43,764 bases of DNA from Ruminococcaceae bacterium UBA5905 (GCA_002431285.1 DJEF01000047.1:49805-93568); one strand, 5' to 3'. Shown: positions 18,721 to 26,865, counted from the first letter of the stretch. The notes: generated by a model from the sequence alone, not told the origin. Translations and numbers: made by a program.

Positions 18721-19713
18721 ATGAAGCTATGGAGAGCCGTATGGCGGCAGCACCGGGGTGGTATCCTGTTGTATTCCCTTTGCGGCGGGATCTTCCTGCT
18801 GACCTTTTACCTCTACCGACTGCCGCTGAAAGCGGTGCTGTATCCCCTGCTGCTGTGCGGGGTGCTGGGTCTGGGGGCGCTGGTGCTGGAGACGGTGCGG
18901 GTGCATAAGGTGCACACCCGCCTGCAGGAGCTGATCCACAGTCCCGTTACAGCCACCCTCGAGACATTCCCCGCCCCGCTGACCGCCACAGACGAGGATT
19001 ACCGGCAGCTTATCCGCCAGCTCCAGCGGGAGGTGGCCGGGCGGGAGACCGATGCCGCCGTGCGCTATCAAAACACGGTGGAATACTTCACCGTCTGGGC
19101 GCACCAGATCAAAACCCCCATCGCCGCCATGCGGCTGGCCTTGCAGACGGAGGACACCCCCCTCGTCCGCCGGCTCACCGGCGAGCTGTTCCGTATCGAA
19201 CAGTATGTGGAGATGGTGCTGACCTATCTGCGGCTGGATTCCACGGACACCGATTACGTGTTCCGCCGTCAGCCGCTGGACCCCATCCTGCGGGGCTGCT
19301 TCAAGCGGTTCTCCCACGAATTCATCGACCGCAAACTGCGGCTGGATTTCACCCCCACCGACCTGACCATTGTCACCGATGAAAAATGGCTATCCTTTGT
19401 GCTGGAGCAGCTGCTGTCCAATGCCCTCAAATATACCCGTCAGGGCAGCGTCACCGTCGCTCTGACCGGTCCCACCACCCTCTGCATCCGGGATACGGGC
19501 ATCGGCATCGCCCCGGAGGATCTGCCCCGCATCTTCGACCGGGGCTACACCGGCTATAACGGCCGCAGCGACAAAAAAGCCACCGGCATCGGGCTGTACC
19601 TGTGCCGCCGGGTCTGCCGGGGACTGGGCATCGGCATCCAGGCAGAATCGCAAGTGGGGATGGGAACGGCGGTATATCTGGAGCTGGAGCAATACGACCT
19701 GAAAGCGGAATAA
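18721..19713 (+). CDS. BceS-like intramembrane-sensing histidine kinase
   Basis: 330 residues. Two membrane helices (about 14-32 and 38-57) are separated by only a few residues, so no extracellular sensor domain exists, which defines the intramembrane-sensing class. H-box VWAHQIKTPIAAMRL puts the phosphorylated His at 128; the N-box LEQLLSNALKYT, G1 DTGIGIAPEDLPRIFDRGY and G2 GIGLYLC are intact. In this class the kinase senses transport activity of its partner BceB-like permease rather than the drug itself. Confidence 0.92.
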   Translation: MKLWRAVWRQHRGGILLYSLCGGIFLLTFYLYRLPLKAVLYPLLLCGVLGLGALVLETVRVHKVHTRLQELIHSPVTATLETFPAPLTATDEDYRQLIRQLQREVAGRETDAAVRYQNTVEYFTVWAHQIKTPIAAMRLALQTEDTPLVRRLTGELFRIEQYVEMVLTYLRLDSTDTDYVFRRQPLDPILRGCFKRFSHEFIDRKLRLDFTPTDLTIVTDEKWLSFVLEQLLSNALKYTRQGSVTVALTGPTTLCIRDTGIGIAPEDLPRIFDRGYTGYNGRSDKKATGIGLYLCRRVCRGLGIGIQAESQVGMGTAVYLELEQYDLKAE

Positions 19714-19719
19714 CGGCAA

Positions 19720-19739
19720 TTCTTACAGTAGTGTAAGAA
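19720..19739. promoter_or_regulatory. BceR-type operator
   Basis: Perfect inverted repeat TTCTTACA-GTAG-TGTAAGAA. It contains TTACA-N4-TGTAA, the binding pattern known for BceR-like regulators of peptide-resistance transporters. A further TGTAAG half-site lies 21 bases (two helical turns) downstream at 19753. The box ends 28 bases before the -35, the usual activator position. Confidence 0.85.
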
Positions 19740-19767
19740 CCGGGGCGGAAAATGTAAGCCGATTCGA

Positions 19768-19796
19768 TTGGCTTCGTTTTCCGCCTCGTCTATAAT
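19768..19796 (+). promoter_or_regulatory. Promoter of the BceAB-like transporter genes
   Basis: TTGGCT, 17 bases, TATAAT (19791-19796). The weak -35 with perfect -10 fits an activator-dependent promoter, in line with the BceR-type box just upstream. Confidence 0.8.
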
Positions 19797-19889
19797 AGAG
19801 CCATCCCCACGAGGGGAGGCGGTTTTGCGGTGCGTCCGGGCGGCGCGATTCCGAGAGCCGCAATTCTGCAAGAAAGGAAGGGTACGAAC

Positions 19890-20654
19890 ATGAGTATTTT
19901 GGAGGTCAAAGGTGTCCGCAAGGTGTATTCCACCCGATTCGGCGGCAACAAGGTGGAGGCGCTGAAAAACGTGAATTTCAGCGTCGAGGCCGGGGAATAC
20001 GTCGCCATTATGGGAGAATCCGGCAGCGGCAAGACCACCCTGCTGAACATTCTGGCGGCGCTGGATACCCCCACCAGCGGCAGCGTGCTGCTGGACGGGC
20101 GGGAGCTGTCCGGCATCAAGGAGTCCGCTATGGCGGCGTTCCGGCGGGACAATCTGGGGTTTGTGTTTCAGGATTTTAATTTGCTGGACACCTTCACGCT
20201 GGAGGACAACATCTTCCTGCCGCTGGTGCTGGCGGGAATGCCGTATAAGGAGATGTTCCGCCGCCTGGCCCCCATCGCCAAGCGGCTGGGGCTGACGGAG
20301 CTGCTGAAAAAGTATCCCTACGAGGTATCCGGCGGCCAAAAGCAGCGGGCGGCGGTCGCCCGGGCGCTCATCACCGAGCCGCAGCTGATTCTCGCGGATG
20401 AACCCACCGGCGCGCTGGACTCCAAGGCCACCGACGAGCTGCTGCACCTCTTCAGTGAGATCAACCGCATGGGGCAGACCATTCTCATGGTCACCCATTC
20501 GGTGAAGGCGGCCAGCACCGCGGGACGTGTGCTGTTCATCAAGGACGGCGAGGTATTCCACCAGCTCTATCGCGGCAACGATACCGACGAGCAGCTGTAT
20601 CAGAAGATCAGCGACACGCTGACCACCCTTGCCACGGGAGGGAACGCCCAATGA
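19890..20654 (+). CDS. BceA-like ABC transporter ATP-binding protein
   Basis: 254 residues starting at the ATG behind AAAGGAAGGG; the frame is open further upstream, but that part lies in the promoter leader. LolD/MacB-type ATPase: Walker A GESGSGKTT, Q-loop FVFQDFNLLDTFTLEDNI, signature VSGGQKQRAA, Walker B LILADEPTGALDS, switch MVTHSVKAA. The combination FQDFNLLDTFTLEDNIFLPLVL is typical for BceA-type ATPases. It pairs with the permease overlapping its stop and provides resistance to, and detection of, cell-wall-active peptides in characterised systems. Confidence 0.93.
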   Translation: MSILEVKGVRKVYSTRFGGNKVEALKNVNFSVEAGEYVAIMGESGSGKTTLLNILAALDTPTSGSVLLDGRELSGIKESAMAAFRRDNLGFVFQDFNLLDTFTLEDNIFLPLVLAGMPYKEMFRRLAPIAKRLGLTELLKKYPYEVSGGQKQRAAVARALITEPQLILADEPTGALDSKATDELLHLFSEINRMGQTILMVTHSVKAASTAGRVLFIKDGEVFHQLYRGNDTDEQLYQKISDTLTTLATGGNAQ

Positions 20655-22678
20655 AAGCGAGCTTCTTTCCGGCGCTGGCGCTGGACGGTATGCGGAAAAA
20701 CCACCGCCTGTATCTCCCCTATTTTCTCACCTGTGCGGGCATGGTGACGATGCAGTATATCATCACCTACCTGCAATTCAGCGACACGCTGGCCGCCATG
20801 CGGGGCGGCAGCAACATCCGCATGATGATGGGATTCGGCAGCGGGGTTATCGCCCTGTTTTCGCTGCTGTTCCTGTTCTACACCAATTCTTTCCTCATCC
20901 GGCGGCGGAAACGGGAATTCGGTCTGTACAATATTCTGGGCATGGGCAAGCGGCATATCAGCCGCATCCTGTTCTTTGAAACGCTGCTGATGGCGGTCGG
21001 CTCGCTGGCCGCCGGTCTGACCGCCGGAATCCTCCTGTCTAAGCTGGCGGAGCTGGGCATGGTGCGCATTCTGGAGGGAAACGCCACCTTCGACCTGTCC
21101 CTCTCTCTGCCCGCCATTCTGCGCACAGCCGCCGTCTTTGGCGTGATCTTCCTGCTGCTGTTTCTCAACGGCCTGCGGCAGGTGCATCTCTCCAGCGCCA
21201 TTCAGCTGCTGCGCAGCGAAAATATGGGCGAAAAGCCTCCAAAGGCCAACTGGGTGGCGGGGGTTCTGGGAGCGGTGGTGCTGGCGATCGCCTATTGGAT
21301 GGCGGTGACCATTCAAAACCCCATCACCGCTATGGGGATGTTCTTCGTCGCGGTGCTGCTGGTGATTGTCGGCACCTATCTGCTGATGATCGCCGGGTCG
21401 GTGCTGCTGTGCCGGATCCTGCAGAAAAACAAGCGGTACTACTATCAATCCCGCCATTTTGTGTCGGTATCCTCCATGGCTTACCGGATGAAGCGCAACG
21501 GCGCCGGCTTGGCGTCCATCTGTATTCTTGCCACCATGGTGCTGGTGATCGTATCCTCTACCACCAGCCTGCTGTTCGGCGCCAATGATGCGCTGCAAAC
21601 CCGGTATCCCCGGGAATGTGTGATCGACGTGCGGCTCCAGCAGGCTGCAGCGCTAAAGGACGGCTCCGTCGCCCGGCTGCGGCAAACCACCAATACCGCA
21701 GCCGCCGACAACGGCATGACGCTGCAGAATTCGCTGGATTGGCGCTGCCTGTCCGGTTGGGGCGCTCTGGAGGGCAATCGGGCGTCCATTCGCTCCTTTA
21801 ATATGCAGGTCACGTCCCTGGAGAGCTTTTATTTCATTCCGCTGGAGGATTATAACCGCGCCTGCGGTACGAGCTATACCCTGCGGCAGGGGGAAGCACT
21901 GCTGTATGTGAACCGGGGCAGCTTCACCGGCGATACCGTCACCTTTGACGACCTCTGCACCCTGCGCATTGTCCGGCAGGTGGACACCTGCATCCCCGAC
22001 GGGTCCATGACCGCCGCTGTGTCTACCGCCTATGTGTTTATCCTGCCGGACCTGTCTGCCGTGGAGGCGCTGGCAGCGCCCGTAGAGAAAAATTCTCAAG
22101 GGCGGGCGTTGACGGTGAACTGGCACTATGCGTTTGACACCGGGCTGACCGGAGAACAGCAGGACGATGCGATTCAGGCCGTGGTATCCGCTCTGAACAA
22201 CGCCGGCGCCGCTGCGCCGGTTTATGAGATGCTGACGGTGGAAAGCCGCCAGCTGAACCGGGCGGATTTCCTGGGCACCTATGGCTCTTTCTTCTATCTG
22301 GGGGCCATCCTCAGCGTGGTGTTTCTGGCGGCGGCTGTGGAGATCATCTACTATAAGCAGATCACCGAGGGCTATGAGGATCAGGCCCGCTTCAGCATCA
22401 TGCAGAAGGTGGGCATGGACCGCCGGGACATCCGCCGCAGCATCAATTCTCAGCTGCTGACCGTATTTTTCCTGCCTTTGGCGGGGGCGGGGCTGCATCT
22501 GGCGTTCGCCTATCCTATGATCCGCCAGCTGCTGCAGCTCCTGAATCTCACGAACCTGCGGCTGTTCGCTCTCACCACCCTCATCAGCGTCGGCGTGTTT
22601 GCTCTGTTCTATACGGCTGTATACCGGCTCACCTCCAATGCTTATTACCACATCGTCAGCAGTCATATCGAACAATAA
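20651..22678 (+). CDS. BceB-like FtsX-family permease
   Basis: 675 residues, about ten membrane helices. Two FtsX-type regions (about 45-300 and 545-670) flank an extracytoplasmic domain of roughly 220 residues between helices seven and eight, the layout of BceB-type permeases in which this domain takes part in target recognition. The RRRKREFGLYNILGMGKRHISRILFFE coupling segment is typical. Starts in the stop of the ATPase gene (ATGA). With the upstream kinase and regulator this makes a complete Bce module, likely protecting the lipid II cycle against peptide antibiotics. Confidence 0.92.
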   Translation: MKASFFPALALDGMRKNHRLYLPYFLTCAGMVTMQYIITYLQFSDTLAAMRGGSNIRMMMGFGSGVIALFSLLFLFYTNSFLIRRRKREFGLYNILGMGKRHISRILFFETLLMAVGSLAAGLTAGILLSKLAELGMVRILEGNATFDLSLSLPAILRTAAVFGVIFLLLFLNGLRQVHLSSAIQLLRSENMGEKPPKANWVAGVLGAVVLAIAYWMAVTIQNPITAMGMFFVAVLLVIVGTYLLMIAGSVLLCRILQKNKRYYYQSRHFVSVSSMAYRMKRNGAGLASICILATMVLVIVSSTTSLLFGANDALQTRYPRECVIDVRLQQAAALKDGSVARLRQTTNTAAADNGMTLQNSLDWRCLSGWGALEGNRASIRSFNMQVTSLESFYFIPLEDYNRACGTSYTLRQGEALLYVNRGSFTGDTVTFDDLCTLRIVRQVDTCIPDGSMTAAVSTAYVFILPDLSAVEALAAPVEKNSQGRALTVNWHYAFDTGLTGEQQDDAIQAVVSALNNAGAAAPVYEMLTVESRQLNRADFLGTYGSFFYLGAILSVVFLAAAVEIIYYKQITEGYEDQARFSIMQKVGMDRRDIRRSINSQLLTVFFLPLAGAGLHLAFAYPMIRQLLQLLNLTNLRLFALTTLISVGVFALFYTAVYRLTSNAYYHIVSSHIEQ

Positions 22679-22681
22679 ACG

Positions 22682-22724
22682 GCGGTGCGGACATTTCGGA
22701 TGAAATGTCCGCACCGCTTGCTCG
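22682..22724. terminator. Terminator of the BceAB-like genes
   Basis: Perfect 15-bp stem (22682-22696 with 22703-22717), 6-nt loop, followed by TTGCTCGTTTT on the plus strand, 4 bases after the permease stop. It may also stop the convergent minus-strand transcript. Confidence 0.8.
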
Positions 22725-22726
22725 TT

Positions 22727-22963
22727 TTAGACAAAACGCTCCGGGTGCAGCCGTACCTGAAACGGAGTATTTTCCCGTTTTGTTTGTCGTATCACTTGCA
22801 ATACGACCGTGTTGCCGTGTTCTTCTGCTGTCAAAGGAATCTCTCGTTTCAGGGCGAAGATTTTCGGCAAACAGCGCTTTTTTAGCGGCGAGCAACAAAG
22901 CCGGTAATCACGCTGTTTCACCGAAAAAACGATCGAACCCGGAGCGCATTGCCGATCCATCAT
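22727..22963 (-). CDS. Possible small protein coupled to the YoaP-like gene
   Basis: 78 codons. The ATG overlaps the stop of the YoaP-like gene as ATGA, and the frame fills the space up to the terminator, ending in TAA 3 bases past it. The product is basic, with no signal peptide or membrane segment and a fairly hydrophilic C-terminal half (REIPLTAEEHGNTVVLQVIRQ). Codon use is less GC-rich at third positions than neighbouring genes. I recognise no family. The coupled start and neat fit argue for a real gene; short length and lack of a known relative argue against. It could also be the remains of a longer C-terminal part. Confidence 0.4.
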   Translation of the reverse strand: MMDRQCAPGSIVFSVKQRDYRLCCSPLKKRCLPKIFALKREIPLTAEEHGNTVVLQVIRQTKRENTPFQVRLHPERFV

Positions 22964-23706
22964 CTGCGCCGCAGCCTTTCCAGCGCGGCTCCGTCGATCT
23001 GGTTGACCGTCCTGAACCGGCCGTCGTAGAACACCGCCCAGTTATTGAACACGCAGGGCAGCGCCCGGGCCTTTTCCGCCGAATCCACATGAATGAACTG
23101 CGCCGGAATGTCGTGGGCGTCACAGTATTCCCGCAGCTTATCCACCCGACCGGGTATAAACGGGCACTGGTCGCTATAATACACCACCAGCCCCGGAGCA
23201 TCCACCGCCATGCGCCGCGCCCCATCGGAAAACCGGGGCACCGTTCCGTCCAGACTCAGCGCCAGCAGCGTGTATTCGCCCGCCGTATCCACCGGCTGAA
23301 ATCCGAATTTCCGGGCAAAGCTCTGATCAGACAGCCAGGCCTTCTGTTTCTCCGCCCCCAGCATACACACCCCGGAGCGGCCCCGGGCCCGGGCATCCTC
23401 CAGACAGGACTCCATCAGTCGACGACCAAATCCCTGGCCCTTCGGCGCCCCCTGCACCCACAGACAATAGATGTAGAGATAGTTCTCCCCCTCGATCGGC
23501 ACAAAGGCCGTTTCCAGCGGGGCATATTCGATGAACGCGCATTCCGCTGCCGCGACCTTGCGGAACACGTGCCCCTCCCGCAGTCGCGCCGACAGCCATG
23601 TCCGTTTGGCCTCGATGCCCGGGTGAGACTTTTTCGCCCGAACGATACAGCATATCGAGGCATCCGCCGCCGTTTCCGGCGTCAAATCCACCAAATCCGA
23701 CTGCAT
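22960..23706 (-). CDS. YoaP-like GNAT N-acetyltransferase
   Basis: 248 residues from the ATG behind GGGAGGAAG; the frame continues open upstream but has no ribosome site there, and B. subtilis YoaP is about 250 residues. The first part is a GNAT domain with the acetyl-CoA loop QGAPKGQGFGRRLMESCLEDARARG; the last 60 or so residues (VVYYSDQCPFIPGRVDKL ... FNNWAVFYDGRF) match the YoaP C-terminal domain, with a single Cys in a thioredoxin-like position. Substrate unknown. It has a consensus promoter and a leader of about 170 bases. Confidence 0.88.
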   Translation of the reverse strand: MQSDLVDLTPETAADASICCIVRAKKSHPGIEAKRTWLSARLREGHVFRKVAAAECAFIEYAPLETAFVPIEGENYLYIYCLWVQGAPKGQGFGRRLMESCLEDARARGRSGVCMLGAEKQKAWLSDQSFARKFGFQPVDTAGEYTLLALSLDGTVPRFSDGARRMAVDAPGLVVYYSDQCPFIPGRVDKLREYCDAHDIPAQFIHVDSAEKARALPCVFNNWAVFYDGRFRTVNQIDGAALERLRRR

Positions 23707-23719
23707 ATCCGCTTCCTCC

Positions 23720-23878
23720 CGCTCTATCCTTTCCGGTTCTTCCGCTGCTGATAGTCCGCAGTCTCTTTCTGAGAGGAAACCGCAGACCCGGATATACCGG
23801 ACCTGCGTGCATCGCACGTTATCAAGCCGACATTTCGGCAGCATCCAACGCAAGAGCTACCACGCCGCACTAACCGCT
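23720..23878 (-). promoter_or_regulatory. Structured 5' leader of the YoaP-like gene
   Basis: Between the predicted start site (near 23878) and the start codon lie about 170 untranslated bases. On the minus strand an 11-bp stem with two G-U pairs forms from 23807-23797 and 23791-23781, followed by a smaller CTCT/AGAG hairpin at about 23762-23776. Neither is followed by a U-run. I do not recognise a known riboswitch or T-box here. Confidence 0.4.
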
Positions 23879-23884
23879 GGGAAA

Positions 23885-23913
23885 AGTATAGCATCGCCCA
23901 ATCCCCCTGTCAA
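23885..23913 (-). promoter_or_regulatory. Promoter of the YoaP-like gene
   Basis: On the minus strand TTGACA (23913-23908), 17 bases, TATACT (23890-23885): near-perfect vegetative promoter. Confidence 0.85.
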
Positions 23914-23918
23914 GGGCA

Positions 23919-23958
23919 AACGAAAGCTCCCCGACGTTTCCGCCGGGGAGCTTTCGTT
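23919..23958. other. Perfect 15-bp hairpin between divergent promoters
   Basis: AACGAAAGCTCCCCG (23919-23933) pairs perfectly with 23944-23958, 10-nt loop. It sits just upstream of the YoaP promoter and about 160 bases before the lexA promoter. Only a loose T-run (GTGTTTT) follows on the plus strand and none on the minus strand. No gene ends here, so it is an orphan terminator-like element or a small transcript's end. Confidence 0.5.
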
Positions 23959-24125
23959 AGAGGGGTGTTTTGAGGAGGATTGTACTCGTTTGATGGAGGA
24001 CGGGTGCGGCCCCGTTGCTCTCCTGAGTACGTGTTAACTATACCGCACAAATTTGTCCTTTTTATGACGAAATCGTGAATAAAACGCAAGAAATATATGA
24101 ACGGGAAATTTTTTTGGAAAAATTG

Positions 24126-24139
24126 CAAACAAATGTTTG
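24126..24139. promoter_or_regulatory. SOS box (LexA operator) of lexA
   Basis: CAAACAAATGTTTG matches the Bacillus-type LexA consensus CGAACRNRYGTTYG at 13 of 14 positions. It is the core of a longer perfect palindrome with 12-bp arms (24120-24145). It overlaps the -35 of the lexA promoter, so LexA would repress its own gene, as in other Firmicutes. Confidence 0.88.
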
Positions 24140-24165
24140 CAATTTCCTGCGATCTATGGTATACT
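24137..24165 (+). promoter_or_regulatory. Promoter of lexA
   Basis: TTGCAA (24137-24142), 17 bases, TATACT (24160-24165). The -35 lies inside the right arm of the LexA palindrome. Confidence 0.8.
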
Positions 24166-24255
24166 GTCCGTGAAAGCAGGTTTTCGGCCCTGTCGCCGCT
24201 CCGATCCGGGCAGCACAACCGTTCCCTGCGCCACACGTATAAGGAGGAGTTTTCC

Positions 24256-24846
24256 ATGAGACCATTGACCGAAAAGCAGCAAAAGGTTCTGACTTTTGTC
24301 CGCGAACGCCTGCAAGACGACATCCCCCCCACCGTGCGTGAGATCTGCGAGGCCACCGGCATACGCTCCACCTCCACCGTCCATGCATACCTGAAACGGC
24401 TGGAGGATGAGGGGTACATTGATCGGCGCAGCGGTCTGAATCGGGCGATCCGTCTGCCCGGGGAGAACGTCACCCGTGTGCCTCTGCTGGGTAAGGTGAC
24501 GGCCGGTCTGCCCATACTGGCCGTGGAGGAGGTCGAGGATTATGTGCCCTTCTCCGGCGGCGATCACTATCAGCCCGGCGAGCTGTTCGCGCTGCGGGTG
24601 TCCGGCACCAGTATGATCAACGCCGGCATTCTGGACCGGGATGTGGTGATCGTGCGCCGCACCGCCACAGCGCAGAATGGCGATATCGTCGTGGCGTTGA
24701 TCGGCGACGAGGCCACCGTCAAGCGCATCTACGTGGAAAAAGATCACATCCGTCTGCAACCGGAAAACGACGCTTTTGAGCCGATCATCGCCAAGGAAGT
24801 CACCGTGCTGGGCAAGGTGATTTCGCTGGTGCGGTATTTCGGATGA
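24256..24846 (+). CDS. lexA: LexA repressor
   Basis: 196 residues from the ATG behind AAGGAGGAG. N-terminal winged helix (1-65; PPTVREICEATGIRSTSTVHAYLKRLE is the DNA-reading part), then the S24-type self-cleavage domain: cleavage bond Ala83-Gly84 in VTAGLPI, nucleophile Ser119 in SGTSM, general base Lys156 in TVKRIY. All three are intact, so RecA-triggered autoproteolysis and SOS induction are expected. The gene carries its own operator and overlaps the following DUF523 gene by four bases. Confidence 0.96.
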   Translation: MRPLTEKQQKVLTFVRERLQDDIPPTVREICEATGIRSTSTVHAYLKRLEDEGYIDRRSGLNRAIRLPGENVTRVPLLGKVTAGLPILAVEEVEDYVPFSGGDHYQPGELFALRVSGTSMINAGILDRDVVIVRRTATAQNGDIVVALIGDEATVKRIYVEKDHIRLQPENDAFEPIIAKEVTVLGKVISLVRYFG

Positions 24847-25316
24847 GCGACAGTAAGCGCCCCTCGCTGCTGATCAGCGCCTGTCTGTGCGGACAACGCT
24901 GCCGCTACGACGGCGGCGGATTCGACCGGCCAGAGCTGCGGCGGTTAGCGGACAGCGGCATGGCGCTGCCCTTCTGTCCGGAGTGTGCCGGCGGTCTGCC
25001 GACGCCCCGCGTCCCCTGTGAAATTGTCGGACAACAGGTCATAGCCAGGGACGGGCGGGACTGCACGGAGGAATATACGCGGGGAGCGGCACTGGCGCTG
25101 GCGCTGTGCCGCCGCCATGGACTGACCGCCGCCATCCTCAAAGACGGCAGCCCCAGCTGCGGCGTGACCCGCATCTACGACGGCACCCACACCGGGCAGC
25201 GCATTCCGGGGCAGGGCGTCACCGCCCGATTGCTGGCGCAGGAGGGTATCACGCTGTACACGGAGGATACCTGGACAGAACCATTCATCGAATCGGGCGA
25301 ACCCCTCCCCCGTTGA
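24843..25316 (+). CDS. DUF523 domain-containing protein
   Basis: 157 residues, the usual DUF523 length. Conserved Cys blocks: SACLCGQRCRYDG near the N-terminus, FCPECAGGLPTPR, and KDGSPSCGVTRIYDG. The Cys pattern suggests a metal or redox role, but the function is unknown. It starts inside the lexA stop (ATGA) with no promoter of its own, so it should be made from the lexA transcript and rise with SOS induction; that is inference. Confidence 0.9.
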   Translation: MSDSKRPSLLISACLCGQRCRYDGGGFDRPELRRLADSGMALPFCPECAGGLPTPRVPCEIVGQQVIARDGRDCTEEYTRGAALALALCRRHGLTAAILKDGSPSCGVTRIYDGTHTGQRIPGQGVTARLLAQEGITLYTEDTWTEPFIESGEPLPR

Positions 25317-25866
25317 TCGCGGGCATCCGGTGTATACAGAGCAGCGCAAAGCGGCACAACAATAGCGGATAACATTGGGATGCGTGTGCGCCAGCGGTAC
25401 GCCACAGAGCCGATATATGGGAGCTGTCGATCCTCCGCGGTCGCACTTCTCCGGTCACCCGGATACCGGGAACTTGGCATCGACGCAATGGCGGCGCGGT
25501 GTCCCTGCCGAAGAATACCGAATCACGACTAAGCGGAGAACAACAGTGTCAATGCGCGCGAACGAATGAGCCGACAAAACCGCTTGCATCCCGACGGCTT
25601 TGTCTGGGTGATCGAACCGCGCGGTGTCTTTGGCGGGCCTGCGTTTGGGCGTTTGTCAGAGCATCCGGAGCGGCCGCGCAACAGACAAAAAGCGGTCCCG
25701 CTTTTGCCAAGCCGTTCCTTGGGACCCATCAGACAGGTCCCACGACCGAAGTATTGCCTGTGCGGCCCTCGGACGGCTTTAGCCGCGCCCGCCGATGCAA
25801 ACAGAATGTGTGCACATTTACGCCGATGCGTGACATAGAGAACCCGGAATTGGAAAGGATGACAGT
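25317..25866. other. 550-base stretch without a recognised gene
   Basis: Short open frames on both strands do not look like proteins: Arg/Pro/Ser-rich shadow composition and no ribosome sites. A short palindrome AAAAGCGG/CCGCTTTT (about 25688-25705) and a GGGACC/GGTCCC pair just after it could be a weak hairpin cluster. The right end carries AAAGGATG, the ribosome site for the acetyltransferase. Composition changes here towards lower GC, so this may be a junction of older and acquired DNA. Confidence 0.4.
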
Positions 25867-26499
25867 ATGGGACCGAATCCGGATCACGTATACCCCAACG
25901 AAGCCATTAAACAAGTGGTCTATATCAAGAATGTGATCACCAGACCGAATATTATTGTCGGAGATTACACCTACTATGACGACGCGGGCGGCGCCGAGCG
26001 CTTTGAGGACCATGTGACGCACCAGTACGATTTTATCGGGGACAAGCTGATCATTGGAAAATTCTGCGCCATTGCAAAAGGCATCGAGTTCGTGATGAAC
26101 GGCGCGAATCACAGAATGAACAGCGTCACGACCTATCCCTTTAATATTATGGGCGGCGGATGGGAGCAGTTTACACCGAGCCTTGCAGATCTGCCGTTAA
26201 AAGGAGATACAGTCGTTGGCAACGACGTCTGGATCGGTCAGAATGTAACGGTCATGCCGGGTGTGCATATCGGGGATGGCTCCATCATAGCCGCCAATTC
26301 CGTTGTCACTAAAGATATTCCTCCGTATTCCGTTGCCGGCGGAAACCCGTGTCGGGTGATCCGCAGGCGGTTTGACGACGCCATGATCGCGTATCTGTTG
26401 GAAATACAATGGTGGAATTGGGATGCCGATAAAATCTTCCGAAATATGGATGCGCTATGCAGCAGCGATCTGCAACGGATCAAGCATATATCGGACTGA
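25867..26499 (+). CDS. Vat-like xenobiotic O-acetyltransferase (left-handed beta-helix)
   Basis: 210 residues, same length and layout as Vat streptogramin A acetyltransferases. The catalytic His is at residue 82 in [10 protein letters not shown], the position known for VatD. Hexapeptide repeats follow ([47 protein letters not shown]). FEDHV...[17 protein letters not shown] and the DLPLKGDT segment are also Vat-like. Characterised enzymes move acetyl from acetyl-CoA to an OH of virginiamycin M-type drugs. Whether this one acts on them is not shown; chromosomal relatives vary. Its base composition is lower in GC than the flanking lexA and ABC genes, suggesting acquisition. Confidence 0.88.
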   Translation: MGPNPDHVYPNEAIKQVVYIKNVITRPNIIVGDYTYYDDAGGAERFEDHVTHQYDFIGDKLIIGKFCAIAKGIEFVMNGANHRMNSVTTYPFNIMGGGWEQFTPSLADLPLKGDTVVGNDVWIGQNVTVMPGVHIGDGSIIAANSVVTKDIPPYSVAGGNPCRVIRRRFDDAMIAYLLEIQWWNWDADKIFRNMDALCSSDLQRIKHISD

Positions 26500-26787
26500 C
26501 AGATCCCACCCGGAAACAGCGAGCATCTGCGGAGGCTGCCCTGTGCATTAAACACTGACAGACTGCCCGCGACACCGGATTCCAAAGAAGTCCGCAGCGC
26601 ATCCGTCTCGTCTCTCCATAAAATACGCTGTTCGATAGATCGGCTGACGGTTTGCGCGCTTTTATGCCATCTAAAACTCCTCCAAAAACTACGAGTTCAT
26701 CCAAAACGGCCACACTGTAATGCGGCCTTTATAGCGGAGCTTGCAACGACAGGACTGTGTTCCGATAAACAAACATCCATGTACCCC
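26500..26787. other. Intergenic after the acetyltransferase gene
   Basis: About 290 bases with low coding signal on both strands. Nothing recognised before the terminator at 26788. Confidence 0.4.
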
Positions 26788-26826
26788 GGCGGTGGAGAGA
26801 CTTCGTTCTCTCTGCCGTCTTTTTCT
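26788..26826 (+). terminator. Rho-independent terminator upstream of padR operon
   Basis: 13-bp stem with three G-U pairs (26788-26800 with 26807-26819), CTTCGT loop, then TTTTTCTT. It lies 11 bases before the padR -35 and insulates it from plus-strand readthrough, probably ending the acetyltransferase transcript. Confidence 0.8.
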
Positions 26827-26836
26827 TCAAAACCTA

Positions 26837-26865
26837 TTGACAACCGTCATACTTCGTGATACGAT
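26837..26865 (+). promoter_or_regulatory. Promoter of the first padR operon
   Basis: TTGACA (26837-26842), 17 bases, TACGAT (26860-26865). Confidence 0.8.

Noticed and set aside
23720..23878. tRNA or T-box in the YoaP leader
   Set aside because: The stems do not make a cloverleaf and no T-box sequence is found; kept only as an unassigned structured leader.
25499..25936. Short overlapping open frames in the 550-base gap, considered as a pseudogene
   Set aside because: No frame on either strand gives a recognisable protein piece; no ribosome site apart from that of the acetyltransferase.
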